A stretch of 64,000 bases of DNA. Origin: Bacillus sp. EB106-08-02-XG196 (GTDB lineage: Bacteria > Bacillota > Bacilli > Bacillales > Cytobacillaceae). The stretch's first letter is position 1, and every line of letters starts with the position of its first letter. Positions 28,735 to 38,179 of this stretch are shown one piece after another. A program made the position numbers and the translations under genes. The stretch is from contig NZ_JABWSY010000003.1 of assembly GCF_013396335.1 (NCBI RefSeq), forward strand, positions 248,001 through 312,000, in the 5' to 3' direction. A model generated the notes under the pieces. That model worked only from the letters and a program-made list of their open reading frames with translations. It did no database searches and was not told the origin of the DNA.

Positions 28735-30198
28735 GTGCAAAGACTTAATAATAAAATTTATCAAGAATATACCTCCTATCCCGAGAAGGTACTTCAGTTT
28801 GGGGAAGGTAATTTTTTAAGAGGATTTATTGACTGGCAAATCCATGTTCTTAATGAGAAGACAGATTTCAATGGTAGTGTCGTGGTTATTCAGCCGCGAG
28901 GCAATAACAAGATTGAAAGGCTAAATAAACAGGATGGACTGTTCACCCTTTACCTACAGGGCATAAAAGAAGGTCAATTGGTAAATCAGCATCAAGTGAT
29001 TGAGTCAATCAGCAGGGGTATTAATCTATTTACGGATTACCCGGAATATATCAGGCTTGCAGGGACAGAAGATCTCCGTTTTATCGTTTCTAATACGACA
29101 GAAGCTGGGATTGTGTTTGACCCAACCGACCAGTTGGAGGATCGGCCGCAGAAGAGTTTTCCAGGGAAGCTGACAGCGTTCCTCTATCACCGTTTTATAG
29201 CGTTTGCAGGTGATAAAAGGCGCGGCTGCATTATCATTCCCTGTGAACTGATTGAAAGAAACGGGGAAAAGTTGAGGAAAATCGTATTGCAATATGCAAG
29301 CAAATGGAGCCTTGGGGATGAATTTATTAAATGGGTAGAGAACGCTAATACTTTTTGTTCAAGCCTTGTAGACCGGATAGTACCTGGATTTCCAACCGAT
29401 TCCTATAAAGAAAAAACCGAACAACTTGGATATGAGGATGAATTGATGGTGGTAGGGGAGCAGTATCATCTTTGGGTCATTGAGGGACCGGAATGGATAA
29501 AAAATGAGCTGAAAGTTGAGGGAACAGGGCTAAACACACTGATTGTCAATGATTTAACCCCATACAGGGTACGGAAAGTCAGGATTTTAAACGGTGCACA
29601 TACAGCGATGACTCCGGTTGCTTACTTATCCGGATTAAGCATGGTGGAAGAAAGTGTTAATAATGAAGAAATCGGCCGGTTTATAAGAGAAATGATCGAA
29701 GAGGAAATAATCCCAACATTAGAGGGGCCGAAAACAGAGCTATGCAGCTATGCAGATGATGTGATTAACCGTTTTGCTAATCCATATATCAAGCATTATT
29801 TAATGAGCATCGCATTAAACTCCATTTCTAAATTTCAGACAAGAAACCTGCCCGCCTTATTGGATTATGTTGAAAAATATCACAGCCTGCCAAAACGAAT
29901 GGTTTTTTCATTAAGCTGCCTGCTTTATTTTTATCGAGGAAAAAGAGGAAATGACGGAATCGAACTTCAGGATGATCTGGTAAATGTGCAATTCTTTAAA
30001 ACTCACTGGGAAGAATTTGAGCAGCATGAACTTACTTTGAAAGAACTCGTGAACGAAATCCTGGCAGAGAAAAGGTTATGGGGGATGGATTTGACCTCGA
30101 TTCCAAATCTAGATCGTACCGTCAGTGCAAACCTCCTTACTATCTATGAAATGGGAGTGAAGGAAGCTCTGAAAGAATTGTTTGAAACATCTATATAG
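28735..30198 (+). CDS. uxaB: Tagaturonate reductase (altronate oxidoreductase)
   Basis: A 487-residue NAD-dependent dehydrogenase of the mannitol-dehydrogenase family that reduces D-tagaturonate to D-altronate. Characteristic stretches are VLQFGEGNFLRGFIDWQ (residues about 15-31, nucleotide binding), IVSNTTEAGIVFDP, and YRVRKVRILNGAHTAMTPVAYLSG (about 279-302, with the catalytic Lys and His). The start is GTG 28735 behind AAAGGGG; an upstream GTG at 28708 lies inside the operator and has no ribosome binding site. It is followed 16 bases later by uxaA. Confidence 0.95.
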   Translation: MQRLNNKIYQEYTSYPEKVLQFGEGNFLRGFIDWQIHVLNEKTDFNGSVVVIQPRGNNKIERLNKQDGLFTLYLQGIKEGQLVNQHQVIESISRGINLFTDYPEYIRLAGTEDLRFIVSNTTEAGIVFDPTDQLEDRPQKSFPGKLTAFLYHRFIAFAGDKRRGCIIIPCELIERNGEKLRKIVLQYASKWSLGDEFIKWVENANTFCSSLVDRIVPGFPTDSYKEKTEQLGYEDELMVVGEQYHLWVIEGPEWIKNELKVEGTGLNTLIVNDLTPYRVRKVRILNGAHTAMTPVAYLSGLSMVEESVNNEEIGRFIREMIEEEIIPTLEGPKTELCSYADDVINRFANPYIKHYLMSIALNSISKFQTRNLPALLDYVEKYHSLPKRMVFSLSCLLYFYRGKRGNDGIELQDDLVNVQFFKTHWEEFEQHELTLKELVNEILAEKRLWGMDLTSIPNLDRTVSANLLTIYEMGVKEALKELFETSI

Positions 30199-30214
30199 TA
30201 GGAGGTCGCTATTA

Positions 30215-31708
30215 ATGAAGGATTTTCTTCAAATTACTGAAAATGATAATATTATTCTAGCACTAAGGAACTTTAGGAAAAATGAAACCATTCATCTTAA
30301 TGGCAAGAATATACAAATAAAAGAAGACGTCACCCGCGGCCATAAAATAGCGGTAAAAGATATATATGAAAATGAGGATATTATTAAATACGGCTATCCA
30401 ATCGGGCATGCACTCGGTGTGATTGCAGCTGGTGAACATGTTCATACCCATAACACAAAAACGAATTTATCAGGAACACAGGAATACCATTACGAGTTTA
30501 AGGAATCTCAGAATCTATTTCAAAATGAAAATCGGACATTCCAGGGATATCGCCGGGAAGATGGGAATGTTGGAATTCGGAATGAATTATGGATTGTACC
30601 TACTGTAGGATGTGTGAACGGAATTGCCGAAAAAATTATCAAGCGGTTTGAGCGTCATGTTGGCGACATTAGCCCGTTTGACAATGTCCTTGTCTTAAAG
30701 CATAACTATGGATGTTCCCAGCTAGGAGATGATCATGAAAACACAAAGCAAATACTGATTAATGCTGTAAAGCATCCCAATGCTGGCGGTGTTCTTGTTT
30801 TAGGTCTTGGCTGTGAGAATAATGAGCTGCCTGAGTTTAAAAAGGCGTTGGGTGAAGTGAATGAGGAGAGAGTGAAATTTCTGATTTCCCAAGCTGTTAC
30901 CGATGAAATCGAGGAAGGTTTTAAACTGGTCATGGAAATCTATGAAAATGCCAAAAATGACAAAAGGGAGTCCGTTCCTCTGTCAGAATTGAAGATTGGT
31001 TTAAAATGCGGTGGATCCGATGGATTTTCTGGCATTACAGCCAATCCACTTCTTGGTAGATTCTCTGATTATTTAATTGCACAGGGAGGAACAACTGTCC
31101 TTACTGAAGTCCCGGAAATGTTTGGAGCCGAAACGATATTAATGGAACGTGCTGCAGATGAAAAGATTTTTGAAAAGATTGTTGATCTAATCAATGAATT
31201 CAAGGAATATTTTTTGCGTCATAATCAACCTGTTTATGAAAACCCTTCACCAGGGAACAAGTCTGGCGGTATTACGACACTAGAAGACAAATCCCTTGGG
31301 TGCACACAGAAAGCGGGCACGAGCACCATTGTCGATGTCTTAAAATATGCTGATACACTTAAAACAAAAGGGTTAAATCTCTTAAGTGCCCCAGGTAATG
31401 ACCTCATTGCTTCCACGGCGCTTGCAGCCGCCGGCTGCCAGCTGGTTTTATTTACGACAGGGCGGGGGACCCCGTTCGGAACCTTTGTTCCAACAATGAA
31501 AATTTCAACTAATACACAAATCTACGAAACAAAACCACACTGGATTGACTTTAATGCGGGAACCTTATTGGATGAGGGAGTACTGCCAGAACAAGTGTTA
31601 AATGACTTTGTGGAGTATATTGTTCAAGTTGCCAGCGGCGAATTTGTCAATAATGAGAAAAATGACTTTAGAGAGATTTCGATTTTTAAGAGTGGAGTTA
31701 CGTTATAA
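30215..31708 (+). CDS. uxaA: Altronate dehydratase
   Basis: A 497-residue enzyme that dehydrates D-altronate to 2-keto-3-deoxygluconate. It has a short N-terminal SAF-type domain (about residues 1-95, with HALGVIAAGEHVHTHN), a linker, and the large C-terminal UxaA domain (about 105-490) with the conserved cysteines in LKHNYGCSQLGDDHENT and LKCGGSDGFSGITANPL. The start is ATG 30215 behind TAGGAGG. It ends the operon; the kinase and aldolase for 2-keto-3-deoxygluconate are not in this window. Confidence 0.95.
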   Translation: MKDFLQITENDNIILALRNFRKNETIHLNGKNIQIKEDVTRGHKIAVKDIYENEDIIKYGYPIGHALGVIAAGEHVHTHNTKTNLSGTQEYHYEFKESQNLFQNENRTFQGYRREDGNVGIRNELWIVPTVGCVNGIAEKIIKRFERHVGDISPFDNVLVLKHNYGCSQLGDDHENTKQILINAVKHPNAGGVLVLGLGCENNELPEFKKALGEVNEERVKFLISQAVTDEIEEGFKLVMEIYENAKNDKRESVPLSELKIGLKCGGSDGFSGITANPLLGRFSDYLIAQGGTTVLTEVPEMFGAETILMERAADEKIFEKIVDLINEFKEYFLRHNQPVYENPSPGNKSGGITTLEDKSLGCTQKAGTSTIVDVLKYADTLKTKGLNLLSAPGNDLIASTALAAAGCQLVLFTTGRGTPFGTFVPTMKISTNTQIYETKPHWIDFNAGTLLDEGVLPEQVLNDFVEYIVQVASGEFVNNEKNDFREISIFKSGVTL

Positions 31709-31723
31709 TCAGAGACTTAACAG

Positions 31724-31773
31724 ATCCCTTTTGAGTAGACAGTCATACAGTCTTTCAAAAGGGATATTTTTTT
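31724..31773 (+). terminator. Terminator of the uxa operon
   Basis: ATCCCTTTTGA (31724-31734) pairs perfectly with TCAAAAGGGAT (31755-31765), with a further GAC/GTC pairing inside, followed by T7. Confidence 0.88.
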
Positions 31774-31798
31774 GTTTATATAGCGCAAATTAACAGGG

Positions 31799-31834
31799 CA
31801 AAAAAAGATGCCAGGCTTGATTCCCTTAGCATCT
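31799..31834 (-). terminator. Terminator of the leftward exporter operon
   Basis: On the minus strand AGATGC and GCATCT (31829-31834 and 31806-31811) pair and run into T7 (the A run 31799-31805). Confidence 0.7.
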
Positions 31835-31864
31835 AATTACGACTATTAATCCCTTTGCAGACCA

Positions 31865-33628
31865 CTAAATTTGTAATTGCTTTAATTCATAAAACTTCCC
31901 TCTATTAGACATCAATTCCTCGTAGGTACCAAATTCTACACATCGACCATTTTCGATCATTGCTATTTTATCTGCATTACGAATTGTCGAAAGACGGTGG
32001 GCCACGATAAATGTAGTCCGGCCGTGACATAAACTATTCAAAGCTTCTTGAATTTTTTTCTCAGAATGGCTATCCAATGCAGAAGTGGCTTCATCTAAAA
32101 TAATGACCTTCGGGTTTCGAATTAAGGCTCTTGCGATTGATACCCGTTGCCTTTGACCACCTGAAAGCTTATCCCCATGTTCTCCAATCCTCGTGTTCAA
32201 TCCTTCAGGAAGCTTCTGTATAACATCCCAGAGGTTTGCAGCAAGGAGGACCCTTTGTAGTTCTTCGTCTGTTACAGATGGCATACCATACGTGATATTT
32301 TGAAGAATGGTTCCAGAGAACAGAATAGTTGATTGAGGGACTACTGCTAAATGCTGTCGAAAAGATCTTAAATCAATGAAGGACATATCATGGCCATCTA
32401 AAAGAATTTTTCCATCAGTAGGTTGAATAAACCCAATGAGTAAATTCAGGATGGTTGATTTACCCGAACCAGATTCTCCGACAAAAGCGACCGTTTCTCC
32501 TTGTTTGACCTCTAAGTTAATATCTTGGAGGATCGTTTGATCGCTATTAGGATACCTGTAACAAATCTGTTGTAAGGAAAAATTTCCATCTACTTGTTTA
32601 ATTTTTGGTTTATTCTCATGATTTTCTACCTCACCAGCCGTTAATATTTCGCCAATGGAGTTTACTGATTCCAAGCCCTTAGCGATAGTGGGTATTAATG
32701 TTATCATACTAGAAACAGAGTTTACTACTGTTGTAAAGTATGTTTGATACATCACCACTTCCCCTGGAGTAATGGAACCACGTAAAGCCAAAATACCAGT
32801 GAAAACTAAACAAATAATTTGAAAAAGTTGAAAACTAGCCCAACTAACAGAACCAAATACAGATTGAATGATATCTAATTGAAACCCTTTTGTTAATATT
32901 TGTTGGAATCGATGATTTAAACGGCGTACCTCTTGTTTCTCTAACGCATGCGCACGGGCAATGGGTACTAATTCTATCATTTCAATCACACGCGCAGAGG
33001 TTTCTTCCATTTCTTGACGAAATTCAGAATTTGAGGTTCTGATTTTTTTACGGAAGACAACAATAATAAGTGCAGATATCGGTACAGTTAAAATAAAAAA
33101 TAGAAATACAGTAGGGCTGTTATATAACGTAATGGCTAAGGCCAATAATAGATTGACAATAATATTTAAACTACTGACAAACACTTGTGAGGAAAGTGTC
33201 TGGACAGCTTCTACATCTCGCATAATTTTAGATTGAAGCCTTCCAGACTGCATCTCTTTTTGATAGGGAATTGAAAGTTCTTGCAGCTTTTTAATAAGCG
33301 AGGCACGCAAACCCGATTCCACACTGCGAATCGCATAACTATGCAATTTAGTATGATAATAATTTGTTACGATGTTTTGAAGTACTAATATAAACATAAT
33401 GATCGCATTAAGATATATGGTTTGAATACCACCACCTTCCTGGATAGTAGCGGCATTGATCACATTCGCGATTACGATCGGCATTACCCAAGCAGGGATA
33501 TGTTTGATGATAAAGAAAACTGCAGAATAAAATATTCTTAAGTAGTTTCCTTTATATAATCCTACTAGCACCTTAAAGGAATTTTTCTGATTTTTGTTAT
33601 AGATTTGCTGTACAAATGAATCCTCCAT
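31865..33628 (-). CDS. ABC transporter, fused membrane and ATPase domains
   Basis: A 587-residue half-transporter of the exporter (MsbA/MDR) type. About six membrane spans occupy residues 25-310. The nucleotide-binding domain follows with Walker A GESGSGKST (about 379-387), Q-loop VVPQSTILFSG, signature LSGGQRQRVSIARAL (about 484-498), Walker B VIILDEATSALD (about 504-515) and the switch His in IVAHRLSTIRNADK. It would work as a dimer. It is the second gene of a leftward pair with the SGNH esterase, 42 bases apart, under the pectin-type operators. Its substrate is unknown. An importing role for pectic oligomers is possible, but the fused-domain architecture is typical of exporters. Confidence 0.88.
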   Translation of the reverse strand: MEDSFVQQIYNKNQKNSFKVLVGLYKGNYLRIFYSAVFFIIKHIPAWVMPIVIANVINAATIQEGGGIQTIYLNAIIMFILVLQNIVTNYYHTKLHSYAIRSVESGLRASLIKKLQELSIPYQKEMQSGRLQSKIMRDVEAVQTLSSQVFVSSLNIIVNLLLALAITLYNSPTVFLFFILTVPISALIIVVFRKKIRTSNSEFRQEMEETSARVIEMIELVPIARAHALEKQEVRRLNHRFQQILTKGFQLDIIQSVFGSVSWASFQLFQIICLVFTGILALRGSITPGEVVMYQTYFTTVVNSVSSMITLIPTIAKGLESVNSIGEILTAGEVENHENKPKIKQVDGNFSLQQICYRYPNSDQTILQDINLEVKQGETVAFVGESGSGKSTILNLLIGFIQPTDGKILLDGHDMSFIDLRSFRQHLAVVPQSTILFSGTILQNITYGMPSVTDEELQRVLLAANLWDVIQKLPEGLNTRIGEHGDKLSGGQRQRVSIARALIRNPKVIILDEATSALDSHSEKKIQEALNSLCHGRTTFIVAHRLSTIRNADKIAMIENGRCVEFGTYEELMSNRGKFYELKQLQI

Positions 33629-33670
33629 TGATTCAACTCCCTATGTAGGCTGAGAAAGATGGTATTTTCA

Positions 33671-34354
33671 CTATTTTAGTAGCTTCCTTAGAGGTAAATC
33701 ACTTTGTTGGATTGCTTCAATAATTAATTGAGCCACTTTTTTCGCACCTTCTTCATTGAAGTGGGTGTTGTCTATAATCCCCTCAGGATAGTTTTCGGAT
33801 TGACCCGGAGGTAAATGCAAGTAGTATTTTTTTGACTTCTCATTACCGATTTTCCCCATAAACTCGGTGGTGATATTATGTATGTCTAAAATGGGTACAT
33901 GGTTTTTTGTAGCAAATTGAATCATGGCTTGAGGGAAATCTCCAATTGACATGGCATCAATACTGTCATTTTCAAACTTTCGGCGAGTGACGGAAGTTAA
34001 TAATAGTGGATAGGCATTTTTTTGATACGCCGCCTGAATGAATTGAAAAAGATTATCTTGATAATCTCCATAAGGGTGCGTTCCACGTTCAGGGTCTTCT
34101 ATTTTTTGATCATTGTGGCCAAATTGGATGATGAGGTAATCTCCGGGGTGAATGCTTTGTTCAATAGCAGCTAAATGACCCTCATTTATAAATGATTTTG
34201 TGCTTCTGCCGTTAATGGCACGATTTTCAATCTTTACATTCTCTTTAAAGTACGATTGAAATGCTTCCCCCCAGCCTGTTTCTGGACGTTTTACTGGTAG
34301 TTTTATAGCAGCCGTAGAATCTCCTGCTATATAAATGGTTATTTGATTTTCCAT
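33671..34354 (-). CDS. SGNH-hydrolase, rhamnogalacturonan acetylesterase-like
   Basis: A 227-residue cytoplasmic esterase resembling YesT/RhgT of Bacillus. These enzymes remove acetyl groups from rhamnogalacturonan fragments. SGNH blocks are IAGDSTAA (nucleophile Ser12 region, residues 9-16), the Gly-containing AINGRSTKS, the Asn in IIQFGHNDQK and the C-terminal Asp/His in IIDNTHFNEEGA. There is no signal peptide, so it works on imported oligomers. It starts at ATG 34354 and leads the leftward operon; two LacI-type operators lie upstream (34407 and 34494). Confidence 0.9.
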   Translation of the reverse strand: MENQITIYIAGDSTAAIKLPVKRPETGWGEAFQSYFKENVKIENRAINGRSTKSFINEGHLAAIEQSIHPGDYLIIQFGHNDQKIEDPERGTHPYGDYQDNLFQFIQAAYQKNAYPLLLTSVTRRKFENDSIDAMSIGDFPQAMIQFATKNHVPILDIHNITTEFMGKIGNEKSKKYYLHLPPGQSENYPEGIIDNTHFNEEGAKKVAQLIIEAIQQSDLPLRKLLK

Positions 34355-34406
34355 TCGTATTTGCTCCCGTTTTTAAATTTTCTTTTTACTCTATGATAAA
34401 AGCATA

Positions 34407-34420
34407 TGTACACGTTAACA
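34407..34420 (-). promoter_or_regulatory. Operator upstream of the esterase/exporter operon (proximal)
   Basis: TGTACACGTTAACA matches 12 of 14 bases of the TGTTAACGTTAACA palindrome. It lies 53 bases before the esterase start. Confidence 0.6.
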
Positions 34421-34493
34421 TTTTTATGTTAAAACAAAAGTAGAACTAATTTTGGTTTCTTTATAGAGGATATGGTTATATTGTGCGGAGAAA

Positions 34494-34507
34494 TGTTAAC
34501 GTTAACA
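34494..34507 (-). promoter_or_regulatory. Operator upstream of the esterase/exporter operon (distal)
   Basis: A perfect TGTTAACGTTAACA, identical to the two sites at uxaC, 87 bp centre-to-centre from the proximal site. It ties this leftward pair to the uxa regulon. It could also affect the divergent regulator gene at 34684. Confidence 0.75.
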
Positions 34508-34607
34508 TTGTATAATCAAAATGTTTTAGTGTCAATGCATATACACATACAATGATAAAATGCTAGGTTACATAGTCTTGTAAATGTGGTAATTGTAGTT
34601 TAATATA

Positions 34608-34623
34608 ACGTAAGCGTTATCAA
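34608..34623 (+). promoter_or_regulatory. Candidate CcpA cre site before the YesS-like gene
   Basis: ACGTAAGCGTTATCAA matches 15 of 16 positions of the WTGWAARCGNWWWCAW consensus. It lies 60 bases before the start of the regulator gene, as expected for carbon catabolite control. Confidence 0.6.
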
Positions 34624-34683
34624 ATTTTTGAAAATTGCATTTTTTAAATATATTGAAAAACAGTTTACCGAAGGGGTGATTTT

Positions 34684-36909
34684 TTGAAAAAAGCAAGAGT
34701 GTTTTACAAACTATTTATCCCGTTTTTCTTATTGGGTATAGGACTTGTCATTGGATTTAGCATATTTATCTATAATTCAACGTATCATTCCGTTGAGGAA
34801 AGCTTCTTGAAGGATAAGAAAAACTATACTAAACAAATTCTTCACAATGTTGAACAAAAAGTAAGAACAATCGAGTATGGATATACGGCTTACAGCGCGA
34901 CATCTAATTTTGAAGAAATCTTTAAAAATCCGTTGTCAGGCAAAGATTTTGATATATACCGGGATATCAAAAAAGAGATGAGTTACATAGAAATGATGGG
35001 GATCGAAGGCAGTAATAATAGTTTAGTAAGCTTGGAACAGAACTGGGGAATCATTAACGGTTCTTTAAGAACGCTAACAACGGAAGAAATTACTGAATAC
35101 AAAAATACATATATTAACAATGATATCAATAGCCTATTTTGGAAACCTATAAAATCTGGAATCGAAATGGTTATGACTTTACCGATGTATAAGAGGGAAA
35201 AGTTCGCTTTAGGAATTTCCTATATTCCTAGAAGAAGTATTGATCAGATTATAGGTGACCAAAATAATATAGTAGAAATTTATAATAAAAAAAATCAATT
35301 ACTTTATTCGAGCTTGATGAAGAATAAAGAGGTGAAAAAAGGTAGTTTTCAAGATTTTGAAGCTGTCTCTAAGGAAGTCGGGCAAAATGCCAACGTGTTA
35401 GCAACAGATGATGGAAAAAAATATGTCTATATGCAGTCTGATTATAATCGTTGGCTTTATTTAGTGGAAATCGATGAAAATGAGATTGGCAGCATTATTC
35501 ATAATACAAGAGTAGGCCTTTTTATTGTCTCAGCCCTATTAATTTTTTTGGTGGGTATTATTTCATATTTGCTGGCCTTATCATTCACACGACCGATAAA
35601 GAAGATACAGGAAAAACTGGACATTCAGGGAGTACATAAAAAACAAAATGAACTTTCCTTTTTGGCTGATTCAATTGATAAGATAGTCGGACAAAATGAA
35701 CTGTTAACCGCTAGTCTGTCTATTCAGAAACCTCAATTGGAGACATTATTTGTTTTAAGCCTTTTTAGAAAACGAATTTCTGAAGATGATGTGATGAATC
35801 GGTTAGAGCAATTTGGCTACCATTTTGAAGGGGATAAGGTGTTTTATACAGGTTTGATTCAAATCGACAACTTTGATGATCAACAAGTTGGCGATAAAAA
35901 TCTATTATTATTGGCTATTAATAATATAGTAGGAGAGATTGTTCTTAAGGATGAACGTCTTAATCCAATCGTTTTAAATGATGAAATGCAAGCAACGATC
36001 TTTATCTTAGATAAAAGCGACGAAGAACCTGAGCGCCGGATCATGAAGTACTATGAAGAAATCCAAGCAGCGGTGAAAAAATCGATGAATATCATCATTA
36101 GTGTTGGGATTAGCCCGATTTATGAATCGTTAATCGATAGTAAAAAAGCGGTAGATTTAGCAAAAGAATCGCTGCATTACCGAGTAAATGTTGGACCGGA
36201 GTCGATTATTTTCTATAATGATATCTCTTCGATGTTAAATGATGCGTCCATTTCAAAATTCCCTGTCGAGTTACTCAATGAGTTATTGAATACGATTCGT
36301 TCTGGTCATGAGGAAGATGTCATGAACATGGTCGATTTGCTGGTTGAAGAAATTTTTCGTTTAAATAAAAATCCCATTAGCTTAGGCGTTACCTTAATTC
36401 GAGTTATTAATGAGCTCGTGCAATTAGGACAACTATTAGGTGCTGAATCAAAAATCTTTGAAAATATAAAGAAATTGTATCAAGCTGCCATGAACGCCTA
36501 TTATCCAGAAAAGATTAAGGAAATGTTGATTAACGATTTAATTAAACCCGTCATTATAAGCACTCATGATAAAACAGAAAGAGGATTTAAATCCTTATCT
36601 GATAAAATCGTATACATTGTACAAACGGAATATGATCAGGAAATTTCCCTGGATATTATTGCAGATCGATTGCATTATAATCCTAACTATTTAAGCAATG
36701 TATTTAAAAAAGAGTATGGTGAGAATTTTGTAGATTATCTAATGAATTATCGCTTACAAATGGCACAAAGTTTGTTAAAAGATACCGATTTGGCTATTAA
36801 AGAAATTGCTGAACGCTTACAGTATCGGAATTCTCAAAACTTTATTCGATTCTTCAAGAAGAAATTGGGAATGACCCCTGGTGATTATCGTAAGGAATAT
36901 ATGCATTAG
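34684..36909 (+). CDS. Membrane-bound AraC-type regulator, YesS-like
   Basis: A 741-residue regulator with the layout of Bacillus YesS, which activates rhamnogalacturonan genes. An N-terminal membrane span (LFIPFFLLGIGLVIGFSIFIY, about residues 9-29), an extracellular sensor region (30-275) and a second span (VGLFIVSALLIFLVGIISYLLAL, about 276-298) precede a cytoplasmic middle part. The C-terminal AraC helix-turn-helix pair (about 640-738) includes SLDIIADRLHYNPNYLSNVFKKEYGENFVDYL and IKEIAERLQYRNSQNFIRFFKKKLGMTPGDYRK. The start is TTG 34684 behind AAGGGGTGA. It lies between the importer genes and the exporter/esterase pair and probably controls the 38180-53246 operon. Confidence 0.93.
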   Translation: MKKARVFYKLFIPFFLLGIGLVIGFSIFIYNSTYHSVEESFLKDKKNYTKQILHNVEQKVRTIEYGYTAYSATSNFEEIFKNPLSGKDFDIYRDIKKEMSYIEMMGIEGSNNSLVSLEQNWGIINGSLRTLTTEEITEYKNTYINNDINSLFWKPIKSGIEMVMTLPMYKREKFALGISYIPRRSIDQIIGDQNNIVEIYNKKNQLLYSSLMKNKEVKKGSFQDFEAVSKEVGQNANVLATDDGKKYVYMQSDYNRWLYLVEIDENEIGSIIHNTRVGLFIVSALLIFLVGIISYLLALSFTRPIKKIQEKLDIQGVHKKQNELSFLADSIDKIVGQNELLTASLSIQKPQLETLFVLSLFRKRISEDDVMNRLEQFGYHFEGDKVFYTGLIQIDNFDDQQVGDKNLLLLAINNIVGEIVLKDERLNPIVLNDEMQATIFILDKSDEEPERRIMKYYEEIQAAVKKSMNIIISVGISPIYESLIDSKKAVDLAKESLHYRVNVGPESIIFYNDISSMLNDASISKFPVELLNELLNTIRSGHEEDVMNMVDLLVEEIFRLNKNPISLGVTLIRVINELVQLGQLLGAESKIFENIKKLYQAAMNAYYPEKIKEMLINDLIKPVIISTHDKTERGFKSLSDKIVYIVQTEYDQEISLDIIADRLHYNPNYLSNVFKKEYGENFVDYLMNYRLQMAQSLLKDTDLAIKEIAERLQYRNSQNFIRFFKKKLGMTPGDYRKEYMH

Positions 36910-36923
36910 AATGTTTTTTCACC

Positions 36924-36957
36924 AAAAAAAAGCTTCTGCTATAGAAGCTTTTTTTGA
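36924..36957. terminator. Bidirectional terminator between the regulator and the leftward permease
   Basis: A7 plus AGCTTCT (to 36937) pairs with AGAAGCT (36943-36949) plus T7. The A and T runs on both sides serve the converging genes. Confidence 0.88.
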
Positions 36958-36969
36958 TTGATATATATT

Positions 36970-37854
36970 TTATCCTTTTACAGATCCCACTAATGCACCT
37001 TTGACGAAGTATTTTTGAACAAATGGGTACGCAATTAACATTGGAACAGTGGCGATTACGATAACAGCCATCTTAATCGTTTGAGCAGGCGGTACAACAT
37101 CTACTGAGGACCCTTCAGCTTGCATACCACTAGATACGATGACAATTTGACGTAATAATACTTGTATCGGCCACTTGATAGAATCATTAATGTAAAGAAT
37201 AGCTGTCATATACGTATTCCAATAGGTGACCGCATAGAACAAAGAAATAGTAGCGATTGATGGTAATGCCAGCGGCAGCATGATTTTAACGAAGACACCA
37301 AAATCTGTGCAGCCATCCATTTTTGCCGATTCTTCTAAACTATCAGGTAAGGCTTGGAAAAAGTTTCTCATAATAATTAAGTTGAAGGCGTTTATTGCGA
37401 CTGGCAATATTAGTGACCAATAAGAATCAATTAAACCAACGGATTTAACAACTAAGAAGGTAGGAATCATTCCACCGCTGAAAAGCATGGAGAAAACAAC
37501 AATAAAATTAATGGAATTTCTCCCTATTAGATATTTTCGAGATAAGCCGTATGCCATTAATGCTGTGAGTACCATACTTACTAAAGTACCTATACCGGTT
37601 ACTCCAATGGAAACCGCTAATGACTTAAAGAGGGTAGGCGTTGATAAAATATAGCGATAGGCATCCAGAGAAAAAGTTCGTGGAAATAAGATGAATTTTC
37701 TTGCCACCACTTCCTGAGTGGATGCAAATGAACTTGCGATCACATTGACAAATGGAAGAAAACAAACAAGGGCAATCAGGATTAGGATGGTACCATTTAT
37801 AATGGGAAAGATTAGACCTCCTTTGGTTTTTTTATTCTTTTTCGTTTTCTTCAT
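36970..37854 (-). CDS. Sugar ABC importer permease, YesQ/LplC-like
   Basis: A 294-residue inner-membrane permease with six spans. The conserved EAA loop is LEESAKMDGCTDFGVFVKIMLPLALPSIATI. The C-terminal YPFVQKYFVKGALVGSVKG is characteristic of the LplC/YtcP/YesQ group. It pairs with the LplB/YesP-like permease at 38180 to form the membrane pore for pectic oligosaccharides. I use ATG 37854, six bases after GAGGAGG; a TTG at 37875 is in frame but overlaps that site. It lies on the opposite strand from its partner and from the binding protein, an unusual arrangement. No ATPase gene is present; such importers usually use a shared MsmX-type ATPase. Confidence 0.92.
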   Translation of the reverse strand: MKKTKKNKKTKGGLIFPIINGTILILIALVCFLPFVNVIASSFASTQEVVARKFILFPRTFSLDAYRYILSTPTLFKSLAVSIGVTGIGTLVSMVLTALMAYGLSRKYLIGRNSINFIVVFSMLFSGGMIPTFLVVKSVGLIDSYWSLILPVAINAFNLIIMRNFFQALPDSLEESAKMDGCTDFGVFVKIMLPLALPSIATISLFYAVTYWNTYMTAILYINDSIKWPIQVLLRQIVIVSSGMQAEGSSVDVVPPAQTIKMAVIVIATVPMLIAYPFVQKYFVKGALVGSVKG

Positions 37855-38082
37855 ATAAATCCTCCTCGCTTCCAAAATAGAAATCTATTTATCTTTTAGT
37901 AAGATAAACCAACCTTATCATCACATCCAAATTCCGTATATAATCAATATCCCACTATTGAATTAGCAATAAGGATAGCGGTTTCATGATAAAAAAATTG
38001 CGCTAAAAAGGGATAATCACAACTAGTTAAAAACTATCATTATAGTGGATACCATGTTCAAGAACACTGATACCAAAGGGTT

Positions 38083-38098
38083 TTGTAAGCGTAATCAT
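38083..38098 (+). promoter_or_regulatory. CcpA cre site before the pectin importer operon
   Basis: TTGTAAGCGTAATCAT matches all 16 positions of WTGWAARCGNWWWCAW. It lies in the gap between the divergent permease genes, 82 bases before the rightward start, together with a TAATCAT/ATGATTA inverted repeat. A weak promoter pair (TTAAAA 38027, TACCAT 38050) would put it just after the transcription start. The rest of the 37855-38179 gap shows no gene. Confidence 0.7.
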
Positions 38099-38179
38099 AA
38101 AATGATTATGTACGTAATTTTTCATTTTCAGTATGCTTAGAGCAAGAAAGGAAAGCAAAATGATAAGAGGAGGAAGGAA

